A stretch of DNA of 64,000 nt from Labilithrix sp. (GTDB lineage: Bacteria > Myxococcota_A > Polyangia > Polyangiales > Polyangiaceae). The notes under the pieces are model-generated. The model worked only from the letters and a program-made list of their open reading frames with translations, had not been told where the DNA came from and made no database searches. This document shows, piece after piece, positions 12,064-20,322 of this stretch. Position 1 is the first letter of the stretch. The number at the start of each line of letters is the position of its first letter. The stretch lies in NCBI GenBank assembly GCA_019637105.1, contig JAHBWF010000016.1:16739-80738 (forward strand). Direction: 5' to 3'. Made by a program: the position numbers and the translations under genes.

Positions 12064-13509
12064 TTACGTCGCCTCGAAGAGGTCGAGCATCCGTCGATCG
12101 GCGGACGCCCTCCGAGCGCGGGCCCGGCCCCACGCGCGGAGCGCCTGCACCTTCTCCTCGTAGAGCGTCGCGAGCGGGACGATCTCGCGCGCGGCCGCGC
12201 GGAGGTCCTCCTCGACGAGCTCACGGCGCTGCCCGAAGGCGCGGAAGAGCGCGCTCGCCACGACCTGCTCGAGCTCGGCGCCGGAGAAGTGCTCGAGCGG
12301 CTTGGCGACGCTGGCGAGGGAGATCCCGTCGGCCCGCCGCCCGCGCCGCCGCAGCGTGAGCGCGAGGATGTCCTCCCGCTCCTGCTGCGAAGGGAGGTCG
12401 ACGAAGAACACCTCGTCGAAGCGGCCGCGGCGCGCCAGCTCGGGCGGGAGGTGCTCGACCTCGTTCGCGGTCGCGGCGACGAACACCGGCGCGCTCCGCT
12501 CCTGCAGCCACGTGAGGAACGCGCCGAAGACCCGCACCTGCCGGGCGTCGACCGCGCCGCTCGCGGCGCCCGCGCCGAGCCCCTTCTCGATCTCGTCGAC
12601 CCACAGGACGGCCGGCGCGATGGCCGTGACGGCGCGCAGCCCCTCGCGCAGCGCCTGCTCGGGCGAGGGGCTCGCGAAGACGGCGGCGAAATCGAGGCGC
12701 ACGAGCGGCAGCCCCAGCACCGTCGCCGCGGCCTTGCTCGCGTGGGATTTCCCGCACCCCTGGACGCCGCAGAGGAGCATCCCGCGCGGCTCGGGGAGCC
12801 CGAACGCGCGCGCGTCGTCGCCGTAGGCGCGCACCCGAGAGGCGAGCCACGCCTTGAGGACGTCGAGGCCGCCGACGTCCGCGAGCGGCACGTCGTCCTC
12901 GACGAGCTCGAGGGTCGCGCTCTTCTGCAGCGCGCGGCGCTTCTGCGCGATGACGCGGCGGACCGCGTCGACCGCGTCGTTCTCCATGCGCGCGAGCTCG
13001 AACGCGCGCGCCGCCTCCGCGATCGTGAGGCCCGCGGCCGCGCGCGCGAACGCGCTCGTGTCCCAGCCCTGGCGCTCCTCGCGCGGGAGCAGCTCGAGCA
13101 GCGCGGCGAGCTCGTCGCGCGACGGGAGCGGCAGCTCGACGGCCGCGACCTCGCGCTCGAGGTCGAGCCCGAGCTCGAACGCCGAGCCGAGGAGCACGAC
13201 CACCGCGCGGCGCGACCCGAGGCCGACCTCGCGGAGCATCCGCTGGATCCAGGGATCCTCCAGGTAGGGCTGCGGATCGACGAGGACGAGGACCTCGCCG
13301 GGCCGCTCGACGTCGCCCTCGTCGATCGACTGCTCGAGCGTCGCGCGCAGCGAGGCGCCGCTCGTCGCGGTCCAGTAGGTCACGCGGAGCTCGAGGGCCT
13401 CGCAGGCGACGTCGATGAGCTGCCGGGCGCGCGCCTCCTCGCCGGTCTCCACCGTCAGGAGCGTGAAGCCCGCGTCGATCACGCGGCGGAAGTCGCTCAC
13501 GAAGTCCAT
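12064..13509 (-). CDS. Ycf46-like AAA+ ATPase
   Basis: A 481-residue AAA+ protein. An N-terminal Rossmann-like region (about 1-200) resembles that of Ycf46-type ATPases, beginning MDFVSDFRRVIDAGFTLLTVET. The ATPase core has Walker A GVQGCGKS, Walker B VLWVDEIEK, a sensor-like FVAATANEVEHLP and the arginine finger region ARRGRFDEVFFVDLP. Ycf46 homologues have roles in photosynthetic regulation in cyanobacteria, but elsewhere are uncharacterised. Here it is the first gene of a pair with the K+ channel, with a 1-bp gap, suggesting the ATPase assembles or regulates the channel. That link is inference from position. Confidence 0.85.
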   Translation of the reverse strand: MDFVSDFRRVIDAGFTLLTVETGEEARARQLIDVACEALELRVTYWTATSGASLRATLEQSIDEGDVERPGEVLVLVDPQPYLEDPWIQRMLREVGLGSRRAVVVLLGSAFELGLDLEREVAAVELPLPSRDELAALLELLPREERQGWDTSAFARAAAGLTIAEAARAFELARMENDAVDAVRRVIAQKRRALQKSATLELVEDDVPLADVGGLDVLKAWLASRVRAYGDDARAFGLPEPRGMLLCGVQGCGKSHASKAAATVLGLPLVRLDFAAVFASPSPEQALREGLRAVTAIAPAVLWVDEIEKGLGAGAASGAVDARQVRVFGAFLTWLQERSAPVFVAATANEVEHLPPELARRGRFDEVFFVDLPSQQEREDILALTLRRRGRRADGISLASVAKPLEHFSGAELEQVVASALFRAFGQRRELVEEDLRAAAREIVPLATLYEEKVQALRAWGRARARRASADRRMLDLFEAT

Positions 13510-13554
13510 CTCGCTCCTCCTTCGACGTCCGTGGGTCCGATCGTCATGCGACCG

Positions 13555-15381
13555 TCACTCCTCGACCGTGACGCGCAGGACCTCCTCGAAGGTGGTCAGC
13601 CCCTTGCCGAGCTTGCGCAGCGCCGCCTCGCGGAGGGTCATGAGGCCGTCGTTCTTCGCCTGGTTCAGGATCTCGCGGGAGCCCGCGCGCGCGATGACGA
13701 GCTTCCTGATCTTGTCGTCGACGACGAGCACCTCGAACACGCCCGTCCGCCGCAAGAGCCCGGTGCCGCGGCATTTCACGCAGCCCTCTCCCGCCGCCAC
13801 CATGAGCTGCGGCTCCTGACCGGCCGCGGCGAGCGCGTCGACGTCCAGCCCGAGCATGCTCATCTGGTCGGTCGTGAGGAACGTGTCGACGCGGCAGCCG
13901 GCGCACACGAGGCGCACCAGGCGCTGCGCGACGACGCCGACGAGCGTGGACGAGAGGATGAAGGGGTCGACGCCGAGCTCGATCAGGCGGGTGATCGCCG
14001 TCGCGGAGTCGTTCGTGTGGAGCGTGGCGAGCACGAGGTGGCCGGTGAGCGCCGCCTGCGTCGCGATCTGCGCCGTCTCCTCGTCGCGCACCTCGCCGAC
14101 CATGACGACGTCGGGATCCTGCCGGAGCACGTGGCGCAGCGCCTCGGCGAAGCCGAGCCCGATCCGCTTGTCGACGGACACCTGGTTCAGCGAGTCGAGG
14201 ACGATCTCGATCGGGTCCTCGATCGTGACGACGTTCAGCTCGGGCGACGCGATCATCCGGAGCGCGGCGTAGAGCGACGACGTCTTGCCGCTGCCGGTCG
14301 GGCCCGTGACGAGGACGAGGCCGTTCGGGCGGCCGAAGAACGCGCGCGCCGCCTCGAGCTGCGGCTCGGTCATCCCGAGCTCGCCGAGATCGCGCAGGAC
14401 GTTCTCGGGATCGAAGACGCGAATGACCATCTTCTCGCCGAAGGCGACGCTGATCGTCGAGACGCGCAGCTCGACCTCGCGCTGACCGCGCTCGGTCTTG
14501 ATGCGCCCGTCCTGCGGGCGGCGGCGCTCGGCGATGTCCATCCGCGCGAGCATCTTGATGCGCGAGAGGACGGCGGGGTGCACGACCTTCGGGAGCGTGT
14601 GGACCTTGTGCAGGACGCCGTCGATCCGCATCCGGACGACCGACTGCTCGCGCTGCGGCTCGATGTGGATGTCGGAGGCGCGCTGGTCGAGCGCGTAGTG
14701 GAGGAGGTACTCGACCGCGTTGACGACGTGCTGATCGTTCGCCTCGATGTCCTCGACGCGCTTCAGCTTCACGTAGCGCTCGAGGTTGCCGATGTCGACG
14801 AGGCCCTGCGCCTGCTCCTCCGCGCCGGCGACGGCGACGCGGAAGCCGTAGAAGTCCGTGATGAGCCGCTGGATGTCGGAGGGCGTCGAGACGACGAGCG
14901 TGGGGCGCCGCTTGACGTACTGGACGAGGTCGTCGACCAGGCCGCGATCGTACGGATCGGCGACGGCCACGGTCACCGAGCCCTCCTCCGCCGCGATGAC
15001 GAGCGCCGTGTGGCGCCGCGCGAACGGACGCGAGATGAGCTGCGGGGCCAGCTTGGCGTCGATCTTGAGCGGGTCGAGCTCGACGAACGGGAGGTTCGCC
15101 GCGCGCGCGACGACCTCCATCACCGTCTTCTCGCCGACCTTCCCCTCGGGGTTCCCCGCGTGCGGCAGCTCCATCGCCGCGATCACCTCGGCGGGGTGGA
15201 TGACGGCGTCGAGCGCGCCGCGCGGATGACGCTGCGGGCGGCCGGCCCGGGCTCGGATCAGGCGCGCCCGCTCGCGCTCCTCGCGGATCAGCGCCTCGCG
15301 CGCGTGCTCGGCGGAGAGGACCCGCGCCTGAACGAGCAGCTTGCAGACGGCCTCGAAGCCGAGCGCGCCGGGGCGAGACAC
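13555..15381 (-). CDS. GspE/PilB-family type II secretion or type IV pilus ATPase
   Basis: A 608-residue secretion/pilus assembly ATPase. An N-terminal MshEN/GspE-N-like region runs to about residue 215. The core shows SDIHIEPQ, Walker A GPTGSGKTSSLYAAL, the Asp box IEDPIE, Walker B MVGEVRDEETA and the His box LVLATLHTNDS. A tetracysteine zinc module (CAGC and CVKC) separated by about 40 residues is also present. GTG 15381 (VSRPGALGFEAVCKLL) is preferred. Extending upstream gives low-quality Arg-rich sequence that runs into the divergent thioredoxin gene. No other secretion or pilin gene is adjacent, so this is a solitary ATPase and its machine cannot be named. Confidence 0.88.
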   Translation of the reverse strand: MSRPGALGFEAVCKLLVQARVLSAEHAREALIREERERARLIRARAGRPQRHPRGALDAVIHPAEVIAAMELPHAGNPEGKVGEKTVMEVVARAANLPFVELDPLKIDAKLAPQLISRPFARRHTALVIAAEEGSVTVAVADPYDRGLVDDLVQYVKRRPTLVVSTPSDIQRLITDFYGFRVAVAGAEEQAQGLVDIGNLERYVKLKRVEDIEANDQHVVNAVEYLLHYALDQRASDIHIEPQREQSVVRMRIDGVLHKVHTLPKVVHPAVLSRIKMLARMDIAERRRPQDGRIKTERGQREVELRVSTISVAFGEKMVIRVFDPENVLRDLGELGMTEPQLEAARAFFGRPNGLVLVTGPTGSGKTSSLYAALRMIASPELNVVTIEDPIEIVLDSLNQVSVDKRIGLGFAEALRHVLRQDPDVVMVGEVRDEETAQIATQAALTGHLVLATLHTNDSATAITRLIELGVDPFILSSTLVGVVAQRLVRLVCAGCRVDTFLTTDQMSMLGLDVDALAAAGQEPQLMVAAGEGCVKCRGTGLLRRTGVFEVLVVDDKIRKLVIARAGSREILNQAKNDGLMTLREAALRKLGKGLTTFEEVLRVTVEE

Positions 15382-15639
15382 GCGTTCGACGCTACCAGCC
15401 GCCGCGCCCTCGGGCAGCCCTGGATCGGACGGCGCGTCGGCGGCGGCGCCTCGGCGCGACGCCTCGCGCGACGAGCCGAAGCGCGGACGAAAAGGGGCCG
15501 CTCGACGGTTTGGACCGCGAGCGCGCCGATCCGGGGTCGCCGCCCGTCCCGCTCGAGGTACGACATGACCCGACAGAAACATGCATCCGGCCGCGCCGCG
15601 ACGCTGCGAAATCACGCGGATTCGTGCGAGACTCCCGCC

Positions 15640-16500
15640 GTGGCCGGGCCGCAGAAAAACGAAGACGCCGAAGGCGACGAGACCGGCGCAGGCGAGGCCG
15701 GCGCGGGCGCGGCCGGCGGAGACGACGTCGAGAGCGCGGCCCGAGGCGAGGCGACGAGCAAGCCGACCCGAGCCGCGCGCGCTCCCGAGCGCGACGCGCC
15801 GAAGAAGAGGCGCGCGGCGCGCGAGGAGCGGACGGAGCCTTCGCTCCCGCTCGGCCCGGTCGCTCACCTCGTCTTCGTGATCGTCGCGGCGGTCGGCGTC
15901 TACAGCTTCGTCTCCGTCGCGAAGGAGGGCGAGCTCCGCCGCCGCTGCACGCCGACGTGCATCCTCCGCCCGAACTACGCCGGCTACGAGAAGAGGGCGC
16001 CCTCGTTCACGCTGAAGGACACGCGCGGTCGCGACGTCTCGCTCGACAGCTATCGAGGCAAGGTCGTCGTCCTCAACTTCTGGACGAAGACGTGCGGCCC
16101 CTGCATGGAAGAGATGCCCGAGATCGCCGATCTCTCGCGCATCCTCCGGTCGATGAAGGACGTCGCCGTCGTGACGATCTCGACCGACGAGACCGCCGAG
16201 GAGGCGACGAGCACCCTCAAGGCCGTCCTCAAGGAGGAGCCGCCCTTCCCCGTGTTGATGGATCCGGAGCTGACCGTCGTGCGCGACCGCTTCGGCACGA
16301 GCCTCTATCCGGAGACCTGGATCATCGACAAGAGCGGCGTCATCCGCGCGCGCTTCGACGGCGCGCGCGAGTGGTCGAACGCCACGGTCGTCGAGCTCGT
16401 GGACCAGATCCGCGGCGGCGGCTACTGCCCGGCGCAGGCGCGCGACGGCAAGTTCGTCGGCGAGAGCGCGCGCCTCTGCGACGGGATGAGCGGCGGCTGA
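15640..16500 (+). CDS. Membrane-anchored TlpA/ResA-like thioredoxin
   Basis: About 286 residues from GTG 15640. The N-terminal 75 residues are acidic then basic and Ala-rich, followed by one transmembrane helix (VAHLVFVIVAAVGVYSFVS). The periplasmic AhpC/TSA-Redoxin-type domain carries the redox motif WTKTCGPC with Cys152 and Cys155, preceded by the strand KVVVLNFW and followed by the cis-Pro loop YPETWIID. Such proteins reduce disulfides for cytochrome c maturation or envelope protein quality control. An in-frame ATG at 15565 has a GAGG ribosome site, but the 25 codons between it and 15640 have unusually many A/T third positions, suggesting they are promoter DNA. The gene converges on the deacetylase gene, which ends 4 bases away. 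Confidence 0.87.
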   Translation: MAGPQKNEDAEGDETGAGEAGAGAAGGDDVESAARGEATSKPTRAARAPERDAPKKRRAAREERTEPSLPLGPVAHLVFVIVAAVGVYSFVSVAKEGELRRRCTPTCILRPNYAGYEKRAPSFTLKDTRGRDVSLDSYRGKVVVLNFWTKTCGPCMEEMPEIADLSRILRSMKDVAVVTISTDETAEEATSTLKAVLKEEPPFPVLMDPELTVVRDRFGTSLYPETWIIDKSGVIRARFDGAREWSNATVVELVDQIRGGGYCPAQARDGKFVGESARLCDGMSGG

Positions 16501-16504
16501 CGGC

Positions 16505-17749
16505 TCACGGCGCGCGACGGCGCGACTTCGGCGCCGTCTTCGCCGGCCCGCCTCGGCCCTCGGCCGTACGGCGCGCGGCCTTCGTCTTGATCGGCGCGCT
16601 TCGCGGCTCGACCGAACGGGCGCGCGCGGCGGTCGCCTTCGCCGGGGCGGCGCGCACCTCGACCGGCCGGCGCGCGCGCGCGGCGGTCGTCTTCGCCGGA
16701 GCGTCGCGCCGCTCGTCGCGTTCGGTCTCCGGGGGCGCCGGCTCCGGGGCCGCCTCGCTCTCCGCGACGTCTCCCGCCGGCGCGTCCGCCGCCCTCGGCG
16801 ACGGGGCGACGCCGCGCTGACGCCGCTTCGCGCGGAGCTCGCGCGCGCCGCGCTCGGGCGGCGACGCCTCCACCGCGCGAAGGTACGTCGGGAGATCGAC
16901 GATCGCGTAGCCCTCGCGGTTCGGCCGCCCCGGGTCGTAGCGCCGCGCGTCGAGGTACGCGAGGAGCTTCTTCAGGATCGAGACCGACGTCCAGCGTATG
17001 TCGTGGAGGAGCACGACGCCGCCTTCGTTGTACGCGATCTGCCGGACGAGGTCGCGGTACATGCCCTGCGTGTCGTCGCGCTGCATGTCCCTGGCTTCGA
17101 CGTTCCAGAGGAGCACGTCGAGGTGGCGCGCGCGCGCGGCCTCCTGACCGAACTCGTCGAGCCCGCCGAACGGCGGCCGGAAGAGGATGGGCTTGTTCCC
17201 GAGCACGCGCTCGATCGAGGCGGCGCCGCGATCGATCTGCTCGAGCACCTGCGTGTGCGAGATCGCCGTGAGCAGCGCGTGGTCGTGGGTGTGGTTGCCG
17301 ACGAGGTGCCCCTCGTCGGCGATCCGCCGCAGCACCGCGCGCGACGCGCGCGCCCGCTCGTCGTCGCCGTCGAGGTAGCGTCCGATCACGAAGAAGGTCG
17401 CGCGGACGCCGTACTGCGCGAGCAGGTCGAGGACCCGCGGCGTGGTCTCGGGGAACGGCCCGTCGTCGAACGTGAGCGTGACGAGCTTTCGCTTGTCGCC
17501 CGGCCGGCGGTGAGGCCCCTCGGCGAGGCTCCACGCCTTCGCCATGTCCGCTTCGGGGTTGAGGCGCGGCCACGGGTGAGGCCCCGGCGCGCCGGCGGTC
17601 TCGGCGTGCGGCGCCAGATCGGGCGGCTCGGTCGCCGGCGGCGGCTCCGCGCGGGCCTCTTCGGGCAGGCCGGCTCCCGGGTGGAGCCCCACCCACGATC
17701 CGAGCGCGACCGACACGGCCGCCACAACCCCGCGAAGGAGCCCGCGCAT
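16505..17749 (-). CDS. NodB-domain polysaccharide deacetylase with a histone-H1-like basic tail
   Basis: A 414-residue exported enzyme of carbohydrate esterase family 4, which removes N- or O-acetyl groups from glycans such as peptidoglycan or chitin. The signal segment is residues 1-34. Catalytic motifs are TFDDGP (Asp95 base, Asp96 metal), HTHDH (His153 and His157), RPPFGG (191-196), DVLLW (211-215) and LLHD (His249). After about residue 300 the chain becomes Ala/Lys/Arg/Pro-rich, with repeated PAKTTAARARRP-like units, resembling a histone H1 tail. This could bind anionic surface polymers, but that is inference. The family core is normally about 200 residues. Confidence 0.9.
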   Translation of the reverse strand: MRGLLRGVVAAVSVALGSWVGLHPGAGLPEEARAEPPPATEPPDLAPHAETAGAPGPHPWPRLNPEADMAKAWSLAEGPHRRPGDKRKLVTLTFDDGPFPETTPRVLDLLAQYGVRATFFVIGRYLDGDDERARASRAVLRRIADEGHLVGNHTHDHALLTAISHTQVLEQIDRGAASIERVLGNKPILFRPPFGGLDEFGQEAARARHLDVLLWNVEARDMQRDDTQGMYRDLVRQIAYNEGGVVLLHDIRWTSVSILKKLLAYLDARRYDPGRPNREGYAIVDLPTYLRAVEASPPERGARELRAKRRQRGVAPSPRAADAPAGDVAESEAAPEPAPPETERDERRDAPAKTTAARARRPVEVRAAPAKATAARARSVEPRSAPIKTKAARRTAEGRGGPAKTAPKSRRRAP

Positions 17750-17818
17750 CTCCGCGATCGTACGAAGGCCGCGACGCGCGCGGCCAACAACCGGGCGCTC
17801 TCGCTTATCGAAGCGCCG

Positions 17819-19042
17819 TCACGGGAAGATGCCCGGGACGCGCGCGGCGGGCGCCCAGCCCGGCCTCCGGAGGGCGTCGCTCGCCCAGGTCGCGGCGAAG
17901 GCGTCGCGCACGACGAGCTCCGCGAGCTTCCCGCGCGGCGAGAACCCCCAGCCGGCCTCCTGCGAGACGTCGTCGGGATCGGCGTAGAGGCGCCACACGA
18001 AGAAGCCCATGAAGAGCGGCTCGTCGAGCAGCGGCGCCACGAGCGCGCGGTAGGCGTCCGCCTGCGCGACCTCGTCGATCCGGACGTCCTTCATGCCGTC
18101 GGGCCACTCCCACGGACGGATCGCCGGATCGGGGCGCGTCGTGTAGCCGATCTCCGTGAAGAGCACGGGCTTGTGCCACGTCTCCGCCAGCGCGTGGATC
18201 CGGTCGCGCACGCGCCGGCCGCCCTCGAGGAGGTCCTCGAACGGCGCGCCGTCCTTGTCGGCGAGCGGATAGAACGCGTTGATGCCGATGACGTCGAGCT
18301 CGCCGAGGACGAGCGTGTGGTCGACGTCGTCCCAGTTCGCCGAGTAGGTGATCGGACCGTGGTAGACGCGGCGGAGGTCGCGGACGAGCGCGGCGAAGCT
18401 CGGCGCGCGCGACGTCGTCACCCACGAGCGGAGCTCCACGCCGGCGGAGAACAGGTCGACGCCGGTCTGCTCGGCGACCTCCGCCCAGCCGCGCACGAAG
18501 GCGCCGTAGCTCTTGGCCCACGCCTCCCACGCCTCGTCGCTCCCGGGATCGATCTCCGCGCGCCACGCGCCCGACTCCACCCAGAGGTGCGGCACCAGCA
18601 TGACCGAGAGGCCGCGCGCGTGCGCCATCGCGACCGCGCGCCGGACGTCGTCGCGGTTCAGCGCGAACGGACGCTCGAACGTCGGGTCCACGCCGCGGCC
18701 GGCGAGGTCGAGCACGCGCCCGAACGGCGTGAGCGCGATCCACCGGGCCCCCATGCGCGCGCACTCGTCGAGCGTGCGCCCGTAGGCGGCGCTGCCGTAG
18801 CCGACGCCCGGGTGATAGCCGTTCTCGATCGGGCCGACGGTGATCCCGCGGACGCCGTCTTGACCGGCGGCGCGCCAGCCGTCCGCGCCCGGGCGCGGGA
18901 ACACCCGCGCTCGCGGGGGCTGCTCGGGCTCGCCGAGGCCCGAGCCCGACGCGAGCGTCGCCGCGAGCGCGAGCGCGGCGAACGCCGACGCGCGACGCGC
19001 GCCGCCCCACCTCCGCGCGGAGGACCGCCTCGCCTCGATCAA
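17819..19042 (-). CDS. Exported glycoside hydrolase, GH113-like TIM barrel
   Basis: A 407-residue protein read from TTG 19042, which overlaps the TGA of the upstream gene in a TTGA junction. N-terminal Arg residues and a hydrophobic stretch (ASAFAALALAATLASGSG) give a signal peptide. The barrel begins with GITVGPIENGYHPG. It includes GARWIALTPFGRV, LSVMLVPHLWVE, a likely acid/base Glu in FSAGVELRSW, ITYSANWD, and a likely nucleophile Glu in KPVLFTEIGYTT. The last motif is shared with GH113 beta-mannanases and related barrels. The glycan substrate is unknown. It is coupled to the TPR/PEGA gene and lies downstream of it. Confidence 0.8.
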   Translation of the reverse strand: MIEARRSSARRWGGARRASAFAALALAATLASGSGLGEPEQPPRARVFPRPGADGWRAAGQDGVRGITVGPIENGYHPGVGYGSAAYGRTLDECARMGARWIALTPFGRVLDLAGRGVDPTFERPFALNRDDVRRAVAMAHARGLSVMLVPHLWVESGAWRAEIDPGSDEAWEAWAKSYGAFVRGWAEVAEQTGVDLFSAGVELRSWVTTSRAPSFAALVRDLRRVYHGPITYSANWDDVDHTLVLGELDVIGINAFYPLADKDGAPFEDLLEGGRRVRDRIHALAETWHKPVLFTEIGYTTRPDPAIRPWEWPDGMKDVRIDEVAQADAYRALVAPLLDEPLFMGFFVWRLYADPDDVSQEAGWGFSPRGKLAELVVRDAFAATWASDALRRPGWAPAARVPGIFP

Positions 19043-20226
19043 AGGTCGACCCCCGCGCCGAGGCCCATGCCGATGCGCATCCACGCGCCGCTCGCGTCGC
19101 GGGGCGCGCCGCGCGTCCCGTCGAAGGCCGACTGGACCTGCCAGGTCAGCGGGAACGCCGTGAGGCGGACGGACTTCGTCAACGCGTAGTCGATCTGCGC
19201 GCCGAGCAGGAGGGCGGGCCTCACGCCCGGCGACGGAGCGCAGCTCGGGACGAAGACGTCGCCGCCGACGTCCTCGACGAAGTAGCCGGCGAGGCCGAGG
19301 CCGCCGATTCCGGTGACGCGCACCCGCTCCGCGACGTCGAACGAGGCCGTGCCGATCCCGAACACGGAGAGCGCGGTCCCGCGGTGCGGATCGCGGAGCG
19401 GCCCGCAGTCCGGCGCTTCGTTCGGCAGCCCCGTTCGATCGCGCCACGAGTCGCCGGAGAGCGAGAGGAGGCCGCCGGCGGCGAGCGACGCGCGACCGGC
19501 CGCCTTCACGCGATACGTCCCGAGCACGTAGAGCCCCGGCCCCGCGCGGCCGCCGACCGATCCGTGCCGCGGCAGCGTCACGGTGAGCGCCCCGCGGATC
19601 CCGACGGCGCCGCCTTCGACCCGGTCGTACGGGTTGGGCGGCGGTGGCGGACGCGCGCCGCCGTCGAACGCGGCGTCGACCACGACGGCGCGGCCGTAGC
19701 GGGCGTCGATCTCGCGCGTGAACGGCGCCCCGGACTCCGGGCTCACCGTCACCGTGTGGGGCCCCGGCGAGACCGAGATCGAGAGCGGCGTCCGACCCTC
19801 GACGCTCTCGCCGTCGACCGAGACCTGCGCGCCGCTCGGCGACGACGTGACGGTGAGCTTGCTCGGCCGCTTCTCGAGCGCCTCGAGCTGCCGCGTGGCC
19901 TCGGCGCGATCGGCCTTCGGGAGATCGGGGATCGAGAGGTAGCGCTCGAGGCTCGCCGCGGCCTGCTCGGGCTGATCGAGCCGGAGATAGCACTTGGCGA
20001 TGTTCCAGAGCTCGAACGCCGGGCCGCCGAGCCGGTAGGCCTCTTCGAACGCCCGGATCGCGTCGGCGTAGCGCCCCTCGCCGTAGGCCTTCGCGCCCTC
20101 GCGGTCGAGCGCGCGCGCGCGAGACAGGTCCTGACCGCCGCCCCCGCGCGGAGGCGCCTGCGCCTGGGCCGAGCCGGCGGCGAGCGCGACGGCGAAGAGG
20201 AGCGTGGCGAGGACGTTCGAGCGCAC
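19039..20226 (-). CDS. TPR and PEGA-domain exported protein with a barrel-like C-terminus
   Basis: A 395-residue protein from GTG 20226 with a cleavable signal (VLATLLFAVALAAGSAQAQ). TPR-like helices (about 35-110; EGRYADAIRAFEEAYRLGG) are followed by a PEGA domain (about 117-155; PSGAQVSVDGESVEGRTPL, then SPGPHTVTV), a surface glycan/protein-binding beta module. After a poly-Pro linker (PPPPPNPYD), the C-terminal 200 residues alternate Gly/aromatic strands (GLYVLGTYRVKAAG, GALTVTLPRH) and end GLGAGVDL. That looks like an outer-membrane beta-barrel. Signal-TPR-PEGA-barrel proteins are common in myxobacteria and mostly uncharacterised. The stop overlaps the glycosidase start. Confidence 0.8.
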   Translation of the reverse strand: MRSNVLATLLFAVALAAGSAQAQAPPRGGGGQDLSRARALDREGAKAYGEGRYADAIRAFEEAYRLGGPAFELWNIAKCYLRLDQPEQAAASLERYLSIPDLPKADRAEATRQLEALEKRPSKLTVTSSPSGAQVSVDGESVEGRTPLSISVSPGPHTVTVSPESGAPFTREIDARYGRAVVVDAAFDGGARPPPPPNPYDRVEGGAVGIRGALTVTLPRHGSVGGRAGPGLYVLGTYRVKAAGRASLAAGGLLSLSGDSWRDRTGLPNEAPDCGPLRDPHRGTALSVFGIGTASFDVAERVRVTGIGGLGLAGYFVEDVGGDVFVPSCAPSPGVRPALLLGAQIDYALTKSVRLTAFPLTWQVQSAFDGTRGAPRDASGAWMRIGMGLGAGVDL

Positions 20227-20322
20227 GAGCGCACCGAGTCTACCCGCCCGCTCGCGCGCGCGCCGACGAGATCGTCGTGAGCGCGCCCCGCCCGAGTCGC
20301 TCCGCGGCCGGCCGCGCGACGT

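Noticed and set aside
12289-15564. Long plus-strand frame before the thioredoxin gene
   Set aside because: It is opposite the AAA+ and GspE-type genes, both with full motif sets. Only the in-frame tail from about 15640 is a real gene.
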